Below, piece by piece: positions 9,208 to 17,919 of a DNA stretch of 64,000 bases (the stretch's first letter is position 1; every line of letters begins with the position of its first letter). The notes beneath the pieces are model-generated. The model saw only the letters and a program-made list of their open reading frames with translations. It made no database searches and was not told the DNA's origin. Origin of the DNA: an uncultured Collinsella sp. (GTDB taxonomy: Bacteria > Actinomycetota > Coriobacteriia > Coriobacteriales > Coriobacteriaceae); NCBI GenBank assembly GCA_905197665.1, contig CAJJZP010000009.1:31187-95186 (forward strand), in the 5' to 3' direction. The position numbers and the translations under genes are program-made.

Positions 9208-9338
9208 CATCGCAGACAGGGATTCGAGGTTCTGCCTCGGGTGCGATGACACCGGACGTATACACGGTTCCGGGCGTGTCCATTTTATACGCCCGAAACC
9301 TTGAGCTCTCGCCTCCCCTATTTGGGAGGCATGAGCTC
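9208..9338 (-). promoter_or_regulatory. rplW-rplB intergenic region with hairpins and possible internal promoter
   Basis: On the minus strand this 178-bp gap holds, in order, a GC hairpin around 9303-9338, a 12-bp stem around GGGCGT/ACGCCC (about 9263-9300, one mismatch), and a leader-like fold at 9208-9248 in which CATCGCA pairs with TGCGATG around an inner CGAGG/CCTCG hairpin. The middle part contains GTGTATAC and a motif also found upstream of rplC and rpsL. Neither hairpin has a T-run, so they are not ordinary terminators. Confidence 0.45.
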
Positions 9339-9356
9339 ACTCAACAGCAGCGAGTC

Positions 9357-9644
9357 TTAGGCCTGGTTGCCAAAGACCTCGATGGTGTCGCCCTCGGCCA
9401 GCGTGACGATGGCCTTCTTCCAAGAACGGGTCTTGCCGGCGACATAGCGCACGCGCTTGGTCTTGGGCTTGACCGTCAAGGTGTTCACGCGAACGACCTT
9501 GACGCCGAAGATCTCCTCGACAGCGTCCTTGATCTGATACTTGTTAGCATCCTTGGCGACCTCGAACGTGTACTTGTTCTGCTCCATGCCGGAGAAGGAA
9601 CGCTCGGACACGATCGGACGGATGATGATCTCGTGGGCGGTCAT
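9357..9644 (-). CDS. rplW: 50S ribosomal protein L23
   Basis: Exit-tunnel rim protein that docks trigger factor and SRP, 95 aa, with the typical IIIRPIVSERSF start and KYTFEVAKDANKYQIKDAV. Its start directly follows the rplD stop. Confidence 0.96.
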   Translation of the reverse strand: MTAHEIIIRPIVSERSFSGMEQNKYTFEVAKDANKYQIKDAVEEIFGVKVVRVNTLTVKPKTKRVRYVAGKTRSWKKAIVTLAEGDTIEVFGNQA

Positions 9645-10271
9645 TTATGCAAGCACCTCCCCGAAGTGAGCGGCGATGTCGGCGGGCATCAGCACAGCGT
9701 TGTTGTTGACGAGATCGTAGGTGTTGGCCTCGTCAGCGGTGATGATGAACGTCTTGGGAATATTGCGGAACGACAGGTAGGCGTTGACGTCCTCATCGCG
9801 AACGATGATGGTCAGACGCTTGCCCTCAAGGCCAAGAGCCTTGAGCATGGCAACGGCAGCCTTGGTGGAAGGCTTCTCGAAGCCGTAGTCGTCGACGAGC
9901 ACGAGCTCGCCATCGGCCAGCTTGGCGGACAGCGCGGAGCGCATAGCCAGCTTGACCTCCTTGTTGTTCATACGCTTAGCGTAGGAACGGGGCTTGGGGG
10001 CGAAGACAACGCCACCGTGACGCCACTGGGCAGCACGGATGGAACCCTGGCGGGCACGGCCGGTGCCCTTCTGACGCCAAGGCTTCTTGCCGCCACCGGA
10101 AACCTCAGAGCGGCCCTTAGCGGACTGGGTGCCCTGACGCCAAGAGGCCATCTGGCACTTGACGATGTGGTGCATAACGTGGATGTTCGGCTCGATGCCG
10201 TACACCTCAGCGGCGAGCTCGGCCTCGGCGACCTTCTTGCCCTCGCTGTTCTTTACTTCAAACTTTGCCAT
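9645..10271 (-). CDS. rplD: 50S ribosomal protein L4
   Basis: Exit-tunnel protein, 208 aa. The extended loop segment KPWRQKGTGRARQGSIRAAQW is intact, as is the following GGVVFAPKPRSY. L4 is the autoregulator of the S10 operon in E. coli; whether it does so here is unknown. AAGGAG lies before the ATG at 10271. Confidence 0.97.
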   Translation of the reverse strand: MAKFEVKNSEGKKVAEAELAAEVYGIEPNIHVMHHIVKCQMASWRQGTQSAKGRSEVSGGGKKPWRQKGTGRARQGSIRAAQWRHGGVVFAPKPRSYAKRMNNKEVKLAMRSALSAKLADGELVLVDDYGFEKPSTKAAVAMLKALGLEGKRLTIIVRDEDVNAYLSFRNIPKTFIITADEANTYDLVNNNAVLMPADIAAHFGEVLA

Positions 10272-10317
10272 TTAAGTGTTCTCCTTGGTATGACGCTGGG
10301 CTAAATGGGCTGGGCCC

Positions 10318-10938
10318 TTAGGCCATACGGATGGCGACGAGACCATTCTTGGCACCCGGGACAGCGCCCTTGACCAAGATGAGGTTCTGCTCGGCATCGA
10401 TGCGGACAACGGAAAGGTTCTTGACGGTAACGCGCTCGTTACCCATGTGACCGGCCATCTTGACGCCCTTGAGGACGCGCGCAGGATAGGCGCACTGACC
10501 GATAGAACCGGGGTGACGCTGGAAGTGAGAACCATGCGTCATAGGACCGCGGCGCTGACCCCAGCGCTTGATGCGACCCTGGAAGCCCTTACCCTTGGAG
10601 GTACCGATGACGTCGACCTTCTCGACATCAGCGAAATCAGCGACGGTGACGACCTCGCCGACCTTGTGCTCCTCGCCGTTCTCGACGCGGACCTCACGAA
10701 GGAAGCGGACAGGCTCGACGCCAGCCTTGGCGAAGTGACCAGCCATGGGCTTGTTCACGTTCTTGGCCTTGATGTCGCCGAAACCGATCTGGACGGCGTC
10801 ATAGCCGTCGGTTGCCTGAGTTTTAACCTGCGAGACAGCGCAGGGGCCAGCCTGGATGACCGTGACGGGAACGACGTTATCGTCCTCGTCCCAAACCTGG
10901 GTCATGCCAATCTTGCGGCCGAGAATCATGCTGATCAA
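10318..10938 (-). CDS. rplC: 50S ribosomal protein L3
   Basis: Early-assembly 23S rRNA-binding protein, 206 aa, with [12 protein letters not shown] at the start and [18 protein letters not shown] in the central extension. The start is taken as TTG at 10938 ([12 protein letters not shown]), which aligns with the actinobacterial MINTILG type of start and has GGGA upstream; the ATG at 10929 has no site. It heads this block, and rpsJ, normally directly upstream, is about 24 kb away at 35017. Confidence 0.96.
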   Translation of the reverse strand: MISMILGRKIGMTQVWDEDDNVVPVTVIQAGPCAVSQVKTQATDGYDAVQIGFGDIKAKNVNKPMAGHFAKAGVEPVRFLREVRVENGEEHKVGEVVTVADFADVEKVDVIGTSKGKGFQGRIKRWGQRRGPMTHGSHFQRHPGSIGQCAYPARVLKGVKMAGHMGNERVTVKNLSVVRIDAEQNLILVKGAVPGAKNGLVAIRMA

Positions 10939-10958
10939 GATATGATCCCAACTCTCGC

Positions 10959-11150
10959 GTGGTCTTGGGACAATGCGTACACCACCGAGCGTACGCCCCT
11001 AGAGGACCACTACTTACACGACGTGCTCCCCAGCCTTGTATTTCGCCCGGACTACCTGACAACCCTATTAAGCAGGCATTTTGTCCAGCCAGAATACTCC
11101 CCTGGTTTCACACAGCTGTTTAGTATACACGGCTGCGGGCGTATCCATCG
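10959..11150 (-). promoter_or_regulatory. rplC promoter/leader region
   Basis: A TATACT -10-like hexamer (11122-11127 on the minus strand) lies in a 26-bp stretch that nearly repeats the one in the rplW-rplB gap. Downstream, GTGGTC and GACCAC (10959-10964 and 11005-11010) can pair around an inner GCGTAC/GTACGC hairpin, giving a compact leader fold just before rplC. No good -35 is evident. Promoter and leader roles are inferred. Confidence 0.4.
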
Positions 11151-11256
11151 AGATTCATATTTCACTCACATTGTTTACGCAGGTAAAGTGCGTGGAGTCG
11201 CCTGGGGCCGGCAGAGCGGCGGCGAAATATATTAAGGTTGCTGCTCTGCCGGGCTT

Positions 11257-11456
11257 GGGAGACGACACGTTGACGCCTGCTTAACTCTGCTCGCTCAGGC
11301 TAAAGACTTTGTTGGGGATCCACTATTTGTTGGAGGGTGAATTTGCTTTGAAGCGGTTTGCCTTCCGCCTGTGGCTTTTTTGAATTGGCGGCTGACGCTG
11401 CCGCGACTTATTGCCAAGAGGACTTCAACACCATCGGCGCTCATGAGACGAGCGGG
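11257..11456 (-). pseudogene. Remnant copy of the histidine phosphatase gene plus downstream flank
   Basis: The minus strand encodes a frame-shifted and internally deleted copy of the C-terminal end of the phosphatase at 22836: LMSADGVEVLLAISRGSVSRQF in one frame, then KFTLQQIVDPQQSL and a stop (11300-11302) in another. The 64 bases at 11257-11320 match 22793-22856 at 62 positions, including sequence downstream of the stop codon. The catalytic HG is changed to RG. Clearly a duplicated, decayed fragment. Confidence 0.85.
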
Positions 11457-11537
11457 ACACGGCGACCTCCTCAAGGCAGAAGAGGAAGGCCCGCGCTCCA
11501 GCTCCATTATCGCGGCATCCCGTTTCGGGGCGAAGAA

Positions 11538-12335
11538 CTAGAGCACCGAGAACCGGATGAAATTGTACGTGCAGATCACGATGATGAGCACGAGGGCGAA
11601 CACGTAGAGCTTATCGACCGCCGCCGAGTCCATCCGGCGCAGCAGGCGGCGCCCCACGACCGACCCAAGCACCGCCATCGCCGCCATGCCCAGCAGGACC
11701 ACGGGGAGGAACGCGGGCACGCTGCCCGTGGCCAGCGTGTAGATGAGGCTCGCCGTCTGCGAGAACGCGATGATGAACAGCGACGCCTGCGCGGCGGGCT
11801 TGCTCTCCATGGCGAAGAAGAAGACGAGGATGGCCAGGTTGAAGGGGCCGCCGCCGATGCCGAGGAAGGACCAGCACGCCCCGGCGCAGAACCCTATGAG
11901 CGCCTGCGCCCACGCATTCTCGAGCTTGAGGCCCTTGATGCGCGCCTTGTTGAGCGTGTAGGCCAGCACGAGGACGGCGAGCACGATGAGCACGGCGGCC
12001 TGGACCGCGCCGACGAGCTCGGCGTCGGGGAACACGGACCCCAGCCGGTTGAACAACATCTTGCCGATCACGCCGCCCACCGCGGAGCTGACGGCGATGG
12101 GCGACATCGCCCGCGCGTCGATATCAGACTGCCCGCTCGCCGCGTTCTGCGCGAGCGTGGAGAGCGACATGATGAGCACCGACATGCTCGAGAGGAAGCT
12201 CACCGTGCTCACGCTCATGACGTTCATCGCGTCGACCACGGGCTTGATGATCACGCCGCCGCCGATGCCACAGAGCGGCCCCAGAAGCGACGCCAGGAAG
12301 CATACCGCGAAGACCAAGATGTATTGAGGACCCAT
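11538..12335 (-). CDS. TauE/SafE-family anion exporter
   Basis: Integral membrane protein, 265 aa, with about eight hydrophobic helices and two glycine-rich family signatures (GPLCGIGGGVIIKPV near the N-terminus, CWSFLGIGGGPFNL in the second half). The family exports sulfite, sulfoacetate or related anions. It is downstream of two sulfatases and their maturase, so removal of sulfate or sulfite released in the cytoplasm is a reasonable inferred role. AGGAG lies about 10 bases before the ATG at 12335. Confidence 0.85.
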   Translation of the reverse strand: MGPQYILVFAVCFLASLLGPLCGIGGGVIIKPVVDAMNVMSVSTVSFLSSMSVLIMSLSTLAQNAASGQSDIDARAMSPIAVSSAVGGVIGKMLFNRLGSVFPDAELVGAVQAAVLIVLAVLVLAYTLNKARIKGLKLENAWAQALIGFCAGACWSFLGIGGGPFNLAILVFFFAMESKPAAQASLFIIAFSQTASLIYTLATGSVPAFLPVVLLGMAAMAVLGSVVGRRLLRRMDSAAVDKLYVFALVLIIVICTYNFIRFSVL

Positions 12336-12565
12336 CCGAACAAGCTCCTATCGATCGAGCAACACCCTATGCAACGAATTGCAAGCGTTCGTATCATTCA
12401 AAACCGCAGCGTATGGTTGTGGACTTTTACATATCTCGAACGCTGCTGCGCGATATGTCCCTATTTACGCCGCTCATGCGGAGCACCGTTGCGCCAAGGG
12501 CTAGGCGTCCCCGCCAATCTGCCTGCCGAGTCCATCAATGGCCCGCGCACCGTCTCGACACGCCG

Positions 12566-12815
12566 CTAGTAGTTAGCGAAGTAATCCTGGTTGAAGATGC
12601 ACGCGTAGACGACGTCGAGCAGCAGCGCGGTGGAAACGCTCATGGCGAAGTGCCCGATGTTGTCCTCGCGGTGCATCCGGACAGGAAGTTGATGGTCGCC
12701 ACGTCGGCGACACCCACGGCGTCCATCACGGGCTTAATGATGATGCCCCGCCGACACCGCAGATGGCACTGATGGTAGAGGCGAAAAACGCAATGGCGAA
12801 TACGATTGCTAGCAT
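12566..12815 (-). pseudogene. Decayed second TauE/SafE gene
   Basis: From the ATG at 12815 the frame reads MLAIVFAIAFFASTISAICGVGG, the family N-terminus. A frameshift in the glycine-rich motif follows, then KPVMDAVGVADVATINFLSG in another frame, and a large internal deletion brings it to a C-terminal tail ending FNQDYFANY at 12566. It was probably a paralogue of the intact exporter next to it. No full-length product is possible. Confidence 0.8.
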
Positions 12816-12836
12816 ATGAAGCGCCTAGACTCTTCC

Positions 12837-13448
12837 CTACTTGTCAGGCATGGCTGCTGCGAGCGTCCGCTCAGCGCGCTCGCAATAGGACGCGGCGCGC
12901 CCCTCGTCACCCTTGTTCTCGTACTGAACCGAGAGCATCTGGCAGAGCAGGGCCTCTTCCATGCCAGCCGCCTCCGACAACGCGCGCTCCATCTCGTCGA
13001 TATAGGCATACGAGCCCTTGAGGAAGACGTCATAGGTGCGACGGTCGGCACGCGCAGCCTCGCGATCACCGTGCTCCTCGAGGTAGGAGAGCACCTCGCG
13101 TGCGTGGGGCTCATCCCCGATCTCCACGTAGAAGGAGAACGCCTTTGCCGCCAGCGCGAGTGTCTGCTCCTCGCTCATCTTGAGCGAACCCATCTCGCGG
13201 ATGATGCGCTCGGATGCCTCGACGTCATCCATGGCAAGAGCTGCGTTCAAGCGCATGAAAAGCACGTTGTACTTGGGGTACAGCACGCTAGTGAGCGGGC
13301 GGTTCAGGACCTTGAGGTAGTTGTTGAGGTCGCCCTCGCGCAGGTACGCCTCGAGCTTGGCGAAGGTTGTGCGCTTTTGGACCTCCATGTAAATGGTGAA
13401 CCCGACCGCAACCACTACGACCACAATGCCGATCGTCTTCATATCCAT
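12837..13448 (-). CDS. Membrane-anchored helical-repeat protein of unknown function
   Basis: 203 aa. An N-terminal hydrophobic segment (IGIVVVVVAVGFTIYM, about residues 6-21) is followed by a soluble alpha-helical region with TPR-like pairs of helices. No catalytic motif is recognised. It lies 15 bp after the sulfatase at 13464 on the same strand, so it is probably in that operon. The function is not known; a scaffold or anchoring role is one possibility. Confidence 0.7.
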   Translation of the reverse strand: MDMKTIGIVVVVVAVGFTIYMEVQKRTTFAKLEAYLREGDLNNYLKVLNRPLTSVLYPKYNVLFMRLNAALAMDDVEASERIIREMGSLKMSEEQTLALAAKAFSFYVEIGDEPHAREVLSYLEEHGDREAARADRRTYDVFLKGSYAYIDEMERALSEAAGMEEALLCQMLSVQYENKGDEGRAASYCERAERTLAAAMPDK

Positions 13449-13463
13449 GGATAGGCCTTTCTC

Positions 13464-14948
13464 TTAACGTTGGAGGCGCGAGGGCCGGGGGCGCTCAAGC
13501 ATAACGGCGGGCGCACGTCCCGCCACCAACTCGCCGTCACGAACATATCCCTCTTCGCGACCAGCGAGCTCCTCAATCAGGCAGGCACGGAGCACGGCGA
13601 TGCGCGCGGCGCGCTCCGGAGCGTCGATGAGGTCGTGCTCCTCACGCGGATCGGCGTCCAGGTCGAAATACTGCTCCACCCCGGTCCGTGTGAACCAGAT
13701 GTACTTGTCATGCGGGGTCACGATCCACTGGTTGGACTGCTCGCGGCTGCCGCTGTGCTCGCCGTGCAGGTATGCACGGTTCAGCGGCGCGGCGCCGGTA
13801 AGCTCGCCCATGAGCGAGGCGCCCTCCACGCCCTCGGGCACGGGCAGGTCGCACGCCTCGAGGATGGTGGGCATAAGGTCCATGAGTTCCACCGTGCTCT
13901 CGCTCACGCCGCGAACGCGCTCGCCGCCCGGCACATCGACGTTTTTGCCCACGTGCACGATGAAGGGGATGCGCGCGGAGCCCTCGTAGGGCAACACCTT
14001 GCGAAAGAGACTGTGGTCAAAGAGCATCTCGCCGTGGTCGGAGCAGAACACGATCACGGTGTCGTGGTAGGTCTCGTCGTTCTCGAGCGCCGTGATGAGC
14101 CGGCCGATCTGGTGGTCCATATGTGTGATGCAGGCATAATAGCCCGCCATGGCCTCGCGGCGCAGCTCGGCGTCGCGGCAGCCGTGCACGCTGTCCAAGA
14201 TCATGCCATCGCGCTCGGTGGCATCGGCGTCATCCCAATCGCCAGCGGCAGGCGCGCGCAGCTCCATGTCGCGGTACAGATCGAAGTAGGTCTGCGGCGC
14301 GTCGAAGGGCGGGTGGGGCCGCACGAAGCTCGTCATGAGGAAGAACGGGCGCGTGCGATCGCGGGTCTCCAAAAAGCGGATGGACTCGTCCACCACCCAG
14401 TTGGTGGGGTGCAGGCGCTCCTCGTAGGCCCAGGGATGGGTGATCCAGGAGTTGTTCTCAACGCCCGAACCGTTCACGTCGGCGAATTCGCCCAGTTCAT
14501 TTTTGAGGAAGCGCATGTAGTCGTCGGAGACGTTCTGGTGCATCCAGTACGGCAGGTTCGCCTTGCGGTAGTGGCCGATGTAGCCGTCATGCAGGCGCAT
14601 GTGCTCGAAGCCGCAGCCCAAACGCGGCGGATGCACGTGCATCTTGCCTACCACGGCGGTCTGGTAGCCGCCGTCGCGCATCTCCTGCGCGAGCATATGG
14701 TCGTACTCCCACGCGATACCGTCCTGGTAACCCACGCGGCCCGTGCCCGCGGGCGTCTTGCCGCAAAAGAGGGCGGCGCGCGCCGGGATGCAACTCGGGC
14801 AGGCGGAGTAGGCGTTCTCGAACAGCATGCCGTCGGCGGCGAGCGTGTCCAAGTAGGGCGTCTGCACGTCCGGATGGCCGTCGATACCCAGGCAGTCGCC
14901 GCGCATCTGGTCGCACATGATAAGGAGAACGTTGGGTTGCTGGGGCAT
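13464..14948 (-). CDS. Cys-type sulfatase, cytoplasmic
   Basis: Alkaline-phosphatase-fold sulfatase, 494 aa from the ATG at 14948, which has GGAG upstream; the GTG at 14966 does not. Metal-binding CDQMRGD (12-18), the formylglycine signature CIPAR (53-57) and the later FCSDHGEM metal site are present. The first residues (MPQQPNVLLIMCDQ) go straight into the catalytic core with no signal peptide, so the enzyme should act in the cytoplasm. The signature cysteine needs the radical-SAM maturase encoded next door. Substrate is unknown; neighbours point to a PTS-imported sulfated sugar. Confidence 0.9.
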   Translation of the reverse strand: MPQQPNVLLIMCDQMRGDCLGIDGHPDVQTPYLDTLAADGMLFENAYSACPSCIPARAALFCGKTPAGTGRVGYQDGIAWEYDHMLAQEMRDGGYQTAVVGKMHVHPPRLGCGFEHMRLHDGYIGHYRKANLPYWMHQNVSDDYMRFLKNELGEFADVNGSGVENNSWITHPWAYEERLHPTNWVVDESIRFLETRDRTRPFFLMTSFVRPHPPFDAPQTYFDLYRDMELRAPAAGDWDDADATERDGMILDSVHGCRDAELRREAMAGYYACITHMDHQIGRLITALENDETYHDTVIVFCSDHGEMLFDHSLFRKVLPYEGSARIPFIVHVGKNVDVPGGERVRGVSESTVELMDLMPTILEACDLPVPEGVEGASLMGELTGAAPLNRAYLHGEHSGSREQSNQWIVTPHDKYIWFTRTGVEQYFDLDADPREEHDLIDAPERAARIAVLRACLIEELAGREEGYVRDGELVAGRAPAVMLERPRPSRLQR

Positions 14949-15049
14949 AGGGAACTCCAAACTCACGGGAACGGGATGAAGATTGAGTGGTCAAGGCGGG
15001 AGGGGCGCAGAGCCCCACACAACTACGACGAGGCAAAACCCGGGCAGGA

Positions 15050-16150
15050 TCAGCGCCGCGTGAACATGCGAGCCACGCGCTGCAGGCCGGGATAGGCGTA
15101 CTCCAAAAACTCACGCAGCCCGCAGTAGCCCGCATCGTAATAGGCGATGTTCAGGCGCTTGCAGTTGCGATGGCAAATGCCCTCAAAGGGGCAATCGGCG
15201 CACCGCGCGCAATCGCGACGCGGCTCGTTCAAAAACATGCGCATGGTCTCACAGGTCGCCATTGCCTCAAGGGAATCGACGCGAATATCGCCCACGCGGT
15301 ACTCATCCAGCGCATAGAAGTCGCACGGATACACCGAACCGTCGCTTTCCACCACGAACTGCGGAGCGCAGCGGCCGAGCATACCGCACTGCGACGGAAA
15401 CTGCCCGAGCGCCATCTGCATGACGTTCTCGAACAGCCAGATGCTCACATAGCGCCCAGCACCGAGCTCGCGCCACCACAAGTCGAACAAGCGGCGGTAG
15501 AACGAGGAGAAGGCACGCGGGTCGAGCGAGAACGTGTCCCGCTCATCGTCGAGGCCCGGCAGGCACGGGATGAACTGGATATGGGTGATCTTCTCCTGCT
15601 TGATGAAGGAGAAGACGCGCTGTGGATGCGCCGCCATCTGCGAGGTGAGGACCGAGAGTATGTTGACGTCCACGCCGCGCTCGCGCAGCAGGCGAACGCC
15701 GCTCATGACGCGCGCGTACGTAGCGGCACCGTGCGCATCGGGACGCATCGAATCGTGCAGGTCGCGATAAGCGTCAACCGAGACTCCGATGAGGAACCCG
15801 TGCTCGCGGAAGAACTCGGCCCATTCCTCTTCGATCAGGTAGCCGTTGGTCTGCAACGCCCAGCTCACCCGCTGGTTCTCACGGCGCTCCTCCACCCGCG
15901 CGACGAACGAATGGAAGAAGTCAAGGCCGGCCAGGGTGGGCTCGCCGCCCTGGAAGGCGAAAGAAATGTGCGCATCACTCGCCACGGCGAGTGCACGGTC
16001 GATGATGGCACTTGCCACGTCTTCGCCCATGACGTGGGCGCTCCGCTCCTCGCGATGAGCAGCGACATCGCAGTAAAAGCAGTACCTGCACCGCATGTTG
16101 CAAGCACTCGATGCCGGTTTTATCAAAAAGCCAATATGCTTCGCGCACAT
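15050..16150 (-). CDS. Anaerobic sulfatase-maturating enzyme (radical SAM, SPASM)
   Basis: Oxidises the signature cysteine of sulfatases to formylglycine without oxygen. The start is the ATG at 16150 (MCAKHIGFLIKP) with a G-rich site 8 bases upstream; the GTG at 16169-16171 has none. Radical-SAM cluster CNMRCRYC has Cys17, 21 and 24. GGEPTLAG, the SVDAYRDLHD segment with the proposed catalytic aspartate, and SPASM cysteines at the C-terminus (CAPQF, YPCDF, CARCADCPFEGICHRNC) are present. 366 aa, typical. It sits between the two sulfatases it probably activates. Confidence 0.95.
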   Translation of the reverse strand: MCAKHIGFLIKPASSACNMRCRYCFYCDVAAHREERSAHVMGEDVASAIIDRALAVASDAHISFAFQGGEPTLAGLDFFHSFVARVEERRENQRVSWALQTNGYLIEEEWAEFFREHGFLIGVSVDAYRDLHDSMRPDAHGAATYARVMSGVRLLRERGVDVNILSVLTSQMAAHPQRVFSFIKQEKITHIQFIPCLPGLDDERDTFSLDPRAFSSFYRRLFDLWWRELGAGRYVSIWLFENVMQMALGQFPSQCGMLGRCAPQFVVESDGSVYPCDFYALDEYRVGDIRVDSLEAMATCETMRMFLNEPRRDCARCADCPFEGICHRNCKRLNIAYYDAGYCGLREFLEYAYPGLQRVARMFTRR

Positions 16151-16189
16151 GGCACATACCCCCCTTCGCACAGGCTAGCCCTCACTCAT

Positions 16190-16234
16190 CGGGCCGGAAA
16201 CCACCTCCTTACCCGAGGCGGCGCATCCGGCCCG
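16190..16234. terminator. 9-bp inverted repeat between sulfatase and maturase genes
   Basis: CGGGCCGGA at 16190-16198 pairs with TCCGGCCCG at 16226-16234. No T-run follows, so it may be an mRNA processing or stability element and not a terminator. Confidence 0.35.
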
Positions 16235-16253
16235 CACAATCACCGCATGAATC

Positions 16254-17750
16254 TTAGGCCAAGCCCAGGCGCTCCTTTTGCTCGGCCGGGGACTCATGCT
16301 CCTCCAGGCCGCGCAGCAGCAGGTCAATCATGCGCTGTTCGGCGTGGTCGTCCTTGCCGGCGAGATTATTAACCTGGCCGTAGTCACTCTCAAGGTCGAA
16401 CAGCATCGTCTGCTCGACCTCGGCGAGCGGCGTGGCTCCCTCGATCTGGGCCGGCTTCTTACAGGGGATCTTGAACAGCGGGTACTTGGTGCGTTTGAAG
16501 TAGCGGCCACACTCAATCTCCTCCGGGCAGTCCGAACCCATCTTTTTGCGGATGGTGTGCGGCAGTGCGGTGTACTCGAAGCACGGCTGGTTGCCGGCGA
16601 CCGGCGCGCGGAAGTAGGTGTAGCGGCCGTCGGTGACGTTGACGGTCATGGCGTGCACGCCGTACAGGGCGTAGCCACGCGTGGGCGCGTCAGCATCCGT
16701 CATGAGCGGCACGAGGGAGGTGCCGCACACATCTGCGGGAATCTCGCAGCCGTGGGCCTCAAGCACCGTGGGCATGATGTCGATTGCCTGAGTGAGCTGG
16801 CGGGCATGCTCGCCGGCGCGGGCGTTACCCGGGAAGTGCACAATGAACGGCAGATGCGCGAGCTCGTTATACAGGTGCATGTAGTTTTTGCCCATGTAGT
16901 CGCGCTCGCCCAGGAAATAGCCGTGGTCGGTGGTGACCATGACCATGGTATCGTCCAGCATCCCGCGCTCCTCGAGCTTGTCGATGAGCCTACCAAACCA
17001 GCGGTCGGTCATGGTGACGAGGGCCTTGTAGCGGCGCTGCAGGTAGTCCTCCGCGCCCTTGTTGACGTCGGTGGCGGAGACGCGCTTGTACTCAGGAATC
17101 TCGAAGTAGTCGCGGTCGAGCTCGCCAGTGCCGCCGTACATCTCCATGTACTTGTCGGGCACATCGAAGGGCTCGTGCGGGTCGAAGGCCTCAACCATAA
17201 GGAAGAAGTCGTCGGCCCCAGCATTGCCGTCGATCCAGTCGCAGGCGGACTGGAAGGTCTTGGGGCTCGGCATGTCCTCTTCGTTGGGCCAGAGCTGACG
17301 GTTCTTCTGGTACTGCTCGCGCACGCGCCCGTAGAAGGTCTCGGGCATGTTATTCGGCTCATCGATGCGGCTGACCCACGGGTCGCCCTCCTGGCCGCGG
17401 TAGTAATCCCAGGTGTTGAACTCCTGGAGGTAGCCCTCGCCACCGGTGCGTAGGTAGTGGCAGTGGTCGGTGGTGATGTGGCAGAAGTTGCCGTTCGCGC
17501 GCAGGCAGGCCGGCAGCGTCACATCGAAGGGCTCGATGGGGCCCCAGGGGCGCTCGAGGAAGTTGTAGCGACCGGTGAGGATGTCGCGGCGGGCAGGCAT
17601 GCAGGGAGCCGAGCCGATCCAGTGGTTGTCGAACACGCAGGAACGCTCGGCAAAGGCATCGAGATTGGGGGTCTGGACGTCGGTTGCGGGGTTGTAGCAC
17701 GACAGGACGTCGCGACGCAGAGTATCCATGAGCACGAGGACGGTTCTCAT
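16254..17750 (-). CDS. Second Cys-type sulfatase, cytoplasmic
   Basis: Sulfatase of 498 aa from the ATG at 17750 (MRTVLVLMDTLRRD), which has AAGGA at good spacing; the ATG at 17756 lies against that site, and an open extension to 17855 is unsupported. Signature CMPAR is at 50-54, with metal residues in LMDTLRRD and the later TTDHGYFLGE. There is no signal peptide. It differs strongly from the sulfatase at 13464, so the two probably remove sulfate from different positions or substrates. Transcribed ahead of the maturase, downstream of the PTS genes. Confidence 0.9.
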   Translation of the reverse strand: MRTVLVLMDTLRRDVLSCYNPATDVQTPNLDAFAERSCVFDNHWIGSAPCMPARRDILTGRYNFLERPWGPIEPFDVTLPACLRANGNFCHITTDHCHYLRTGGEGYLQEFNTWDYYRGQEGDPWVSRIDEPNNMPETFYGRVREQYQKNRQLWPNEEDMPSPKTFQSACDWIDGNAGADDFFLMVEAFDPHEPFDVPDKYMEMYGGTGELDRDYFEIPEYKRVSATDVNKGAEDYLQRRYKALVTMTDRWFGRLIDKLEERGMLDDTMVMVTTDHGYFLGERDYMGKNYMHLYNELAHLPFIVHFPGNARAGEHARQLTQAIDIMPTVLEAHGCEIPADVCGTSLVPLMTDADAPTRGYALYGVHAMTVNVTDGRYTYFRAPVAGNQPCFEYTALPHTIRKKMGSDCPEEIECGRYFKRTKYPLFKIPCKKPAQIEGATPLAEVEQTMLFDLESDYGQVNNLAGKDDHAEQRMIDLLLRGLEEHESPAEQKERLGLA

Positions 17751-17859
17751 TGGCATCCTTTCGATAGTTGGATTTGCCAGATGGCGATACGCCAAAGGCA
17801 CATGGGCATAATGGAGCGCACCCCGATCGCGCACGATGGAGAGCACATGAGACAACGAG

Positions 17860-17887
17860 GCCCGCGCCCGGCATGCGGGGCGCGGGC
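17860..17887 (-). terminator. GC-rich hairpin after the PTS IID gene
   Basis: GCCCGCGCCC and GGGGCGCGGGC around GCAT form a strong stem 33 bp past the IID stop. It lacks a clear T-run, so partial termination or mRNA 3'-end protection before the sulfatase genes is possible. Confidence 0.4.
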
Positions 17888-17919
17888 ATCAAACGATTTG
17901 CCTTTTGATAAGCTCGCGA

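Noticed and set aside
9208..9248. A tRNA-like fold
   Set aside because: No T-loop GTTCRA sequence, acceptor or anticodon stem in the right arrangement. No tRNA or rRNA gene was found anywhere in the window.
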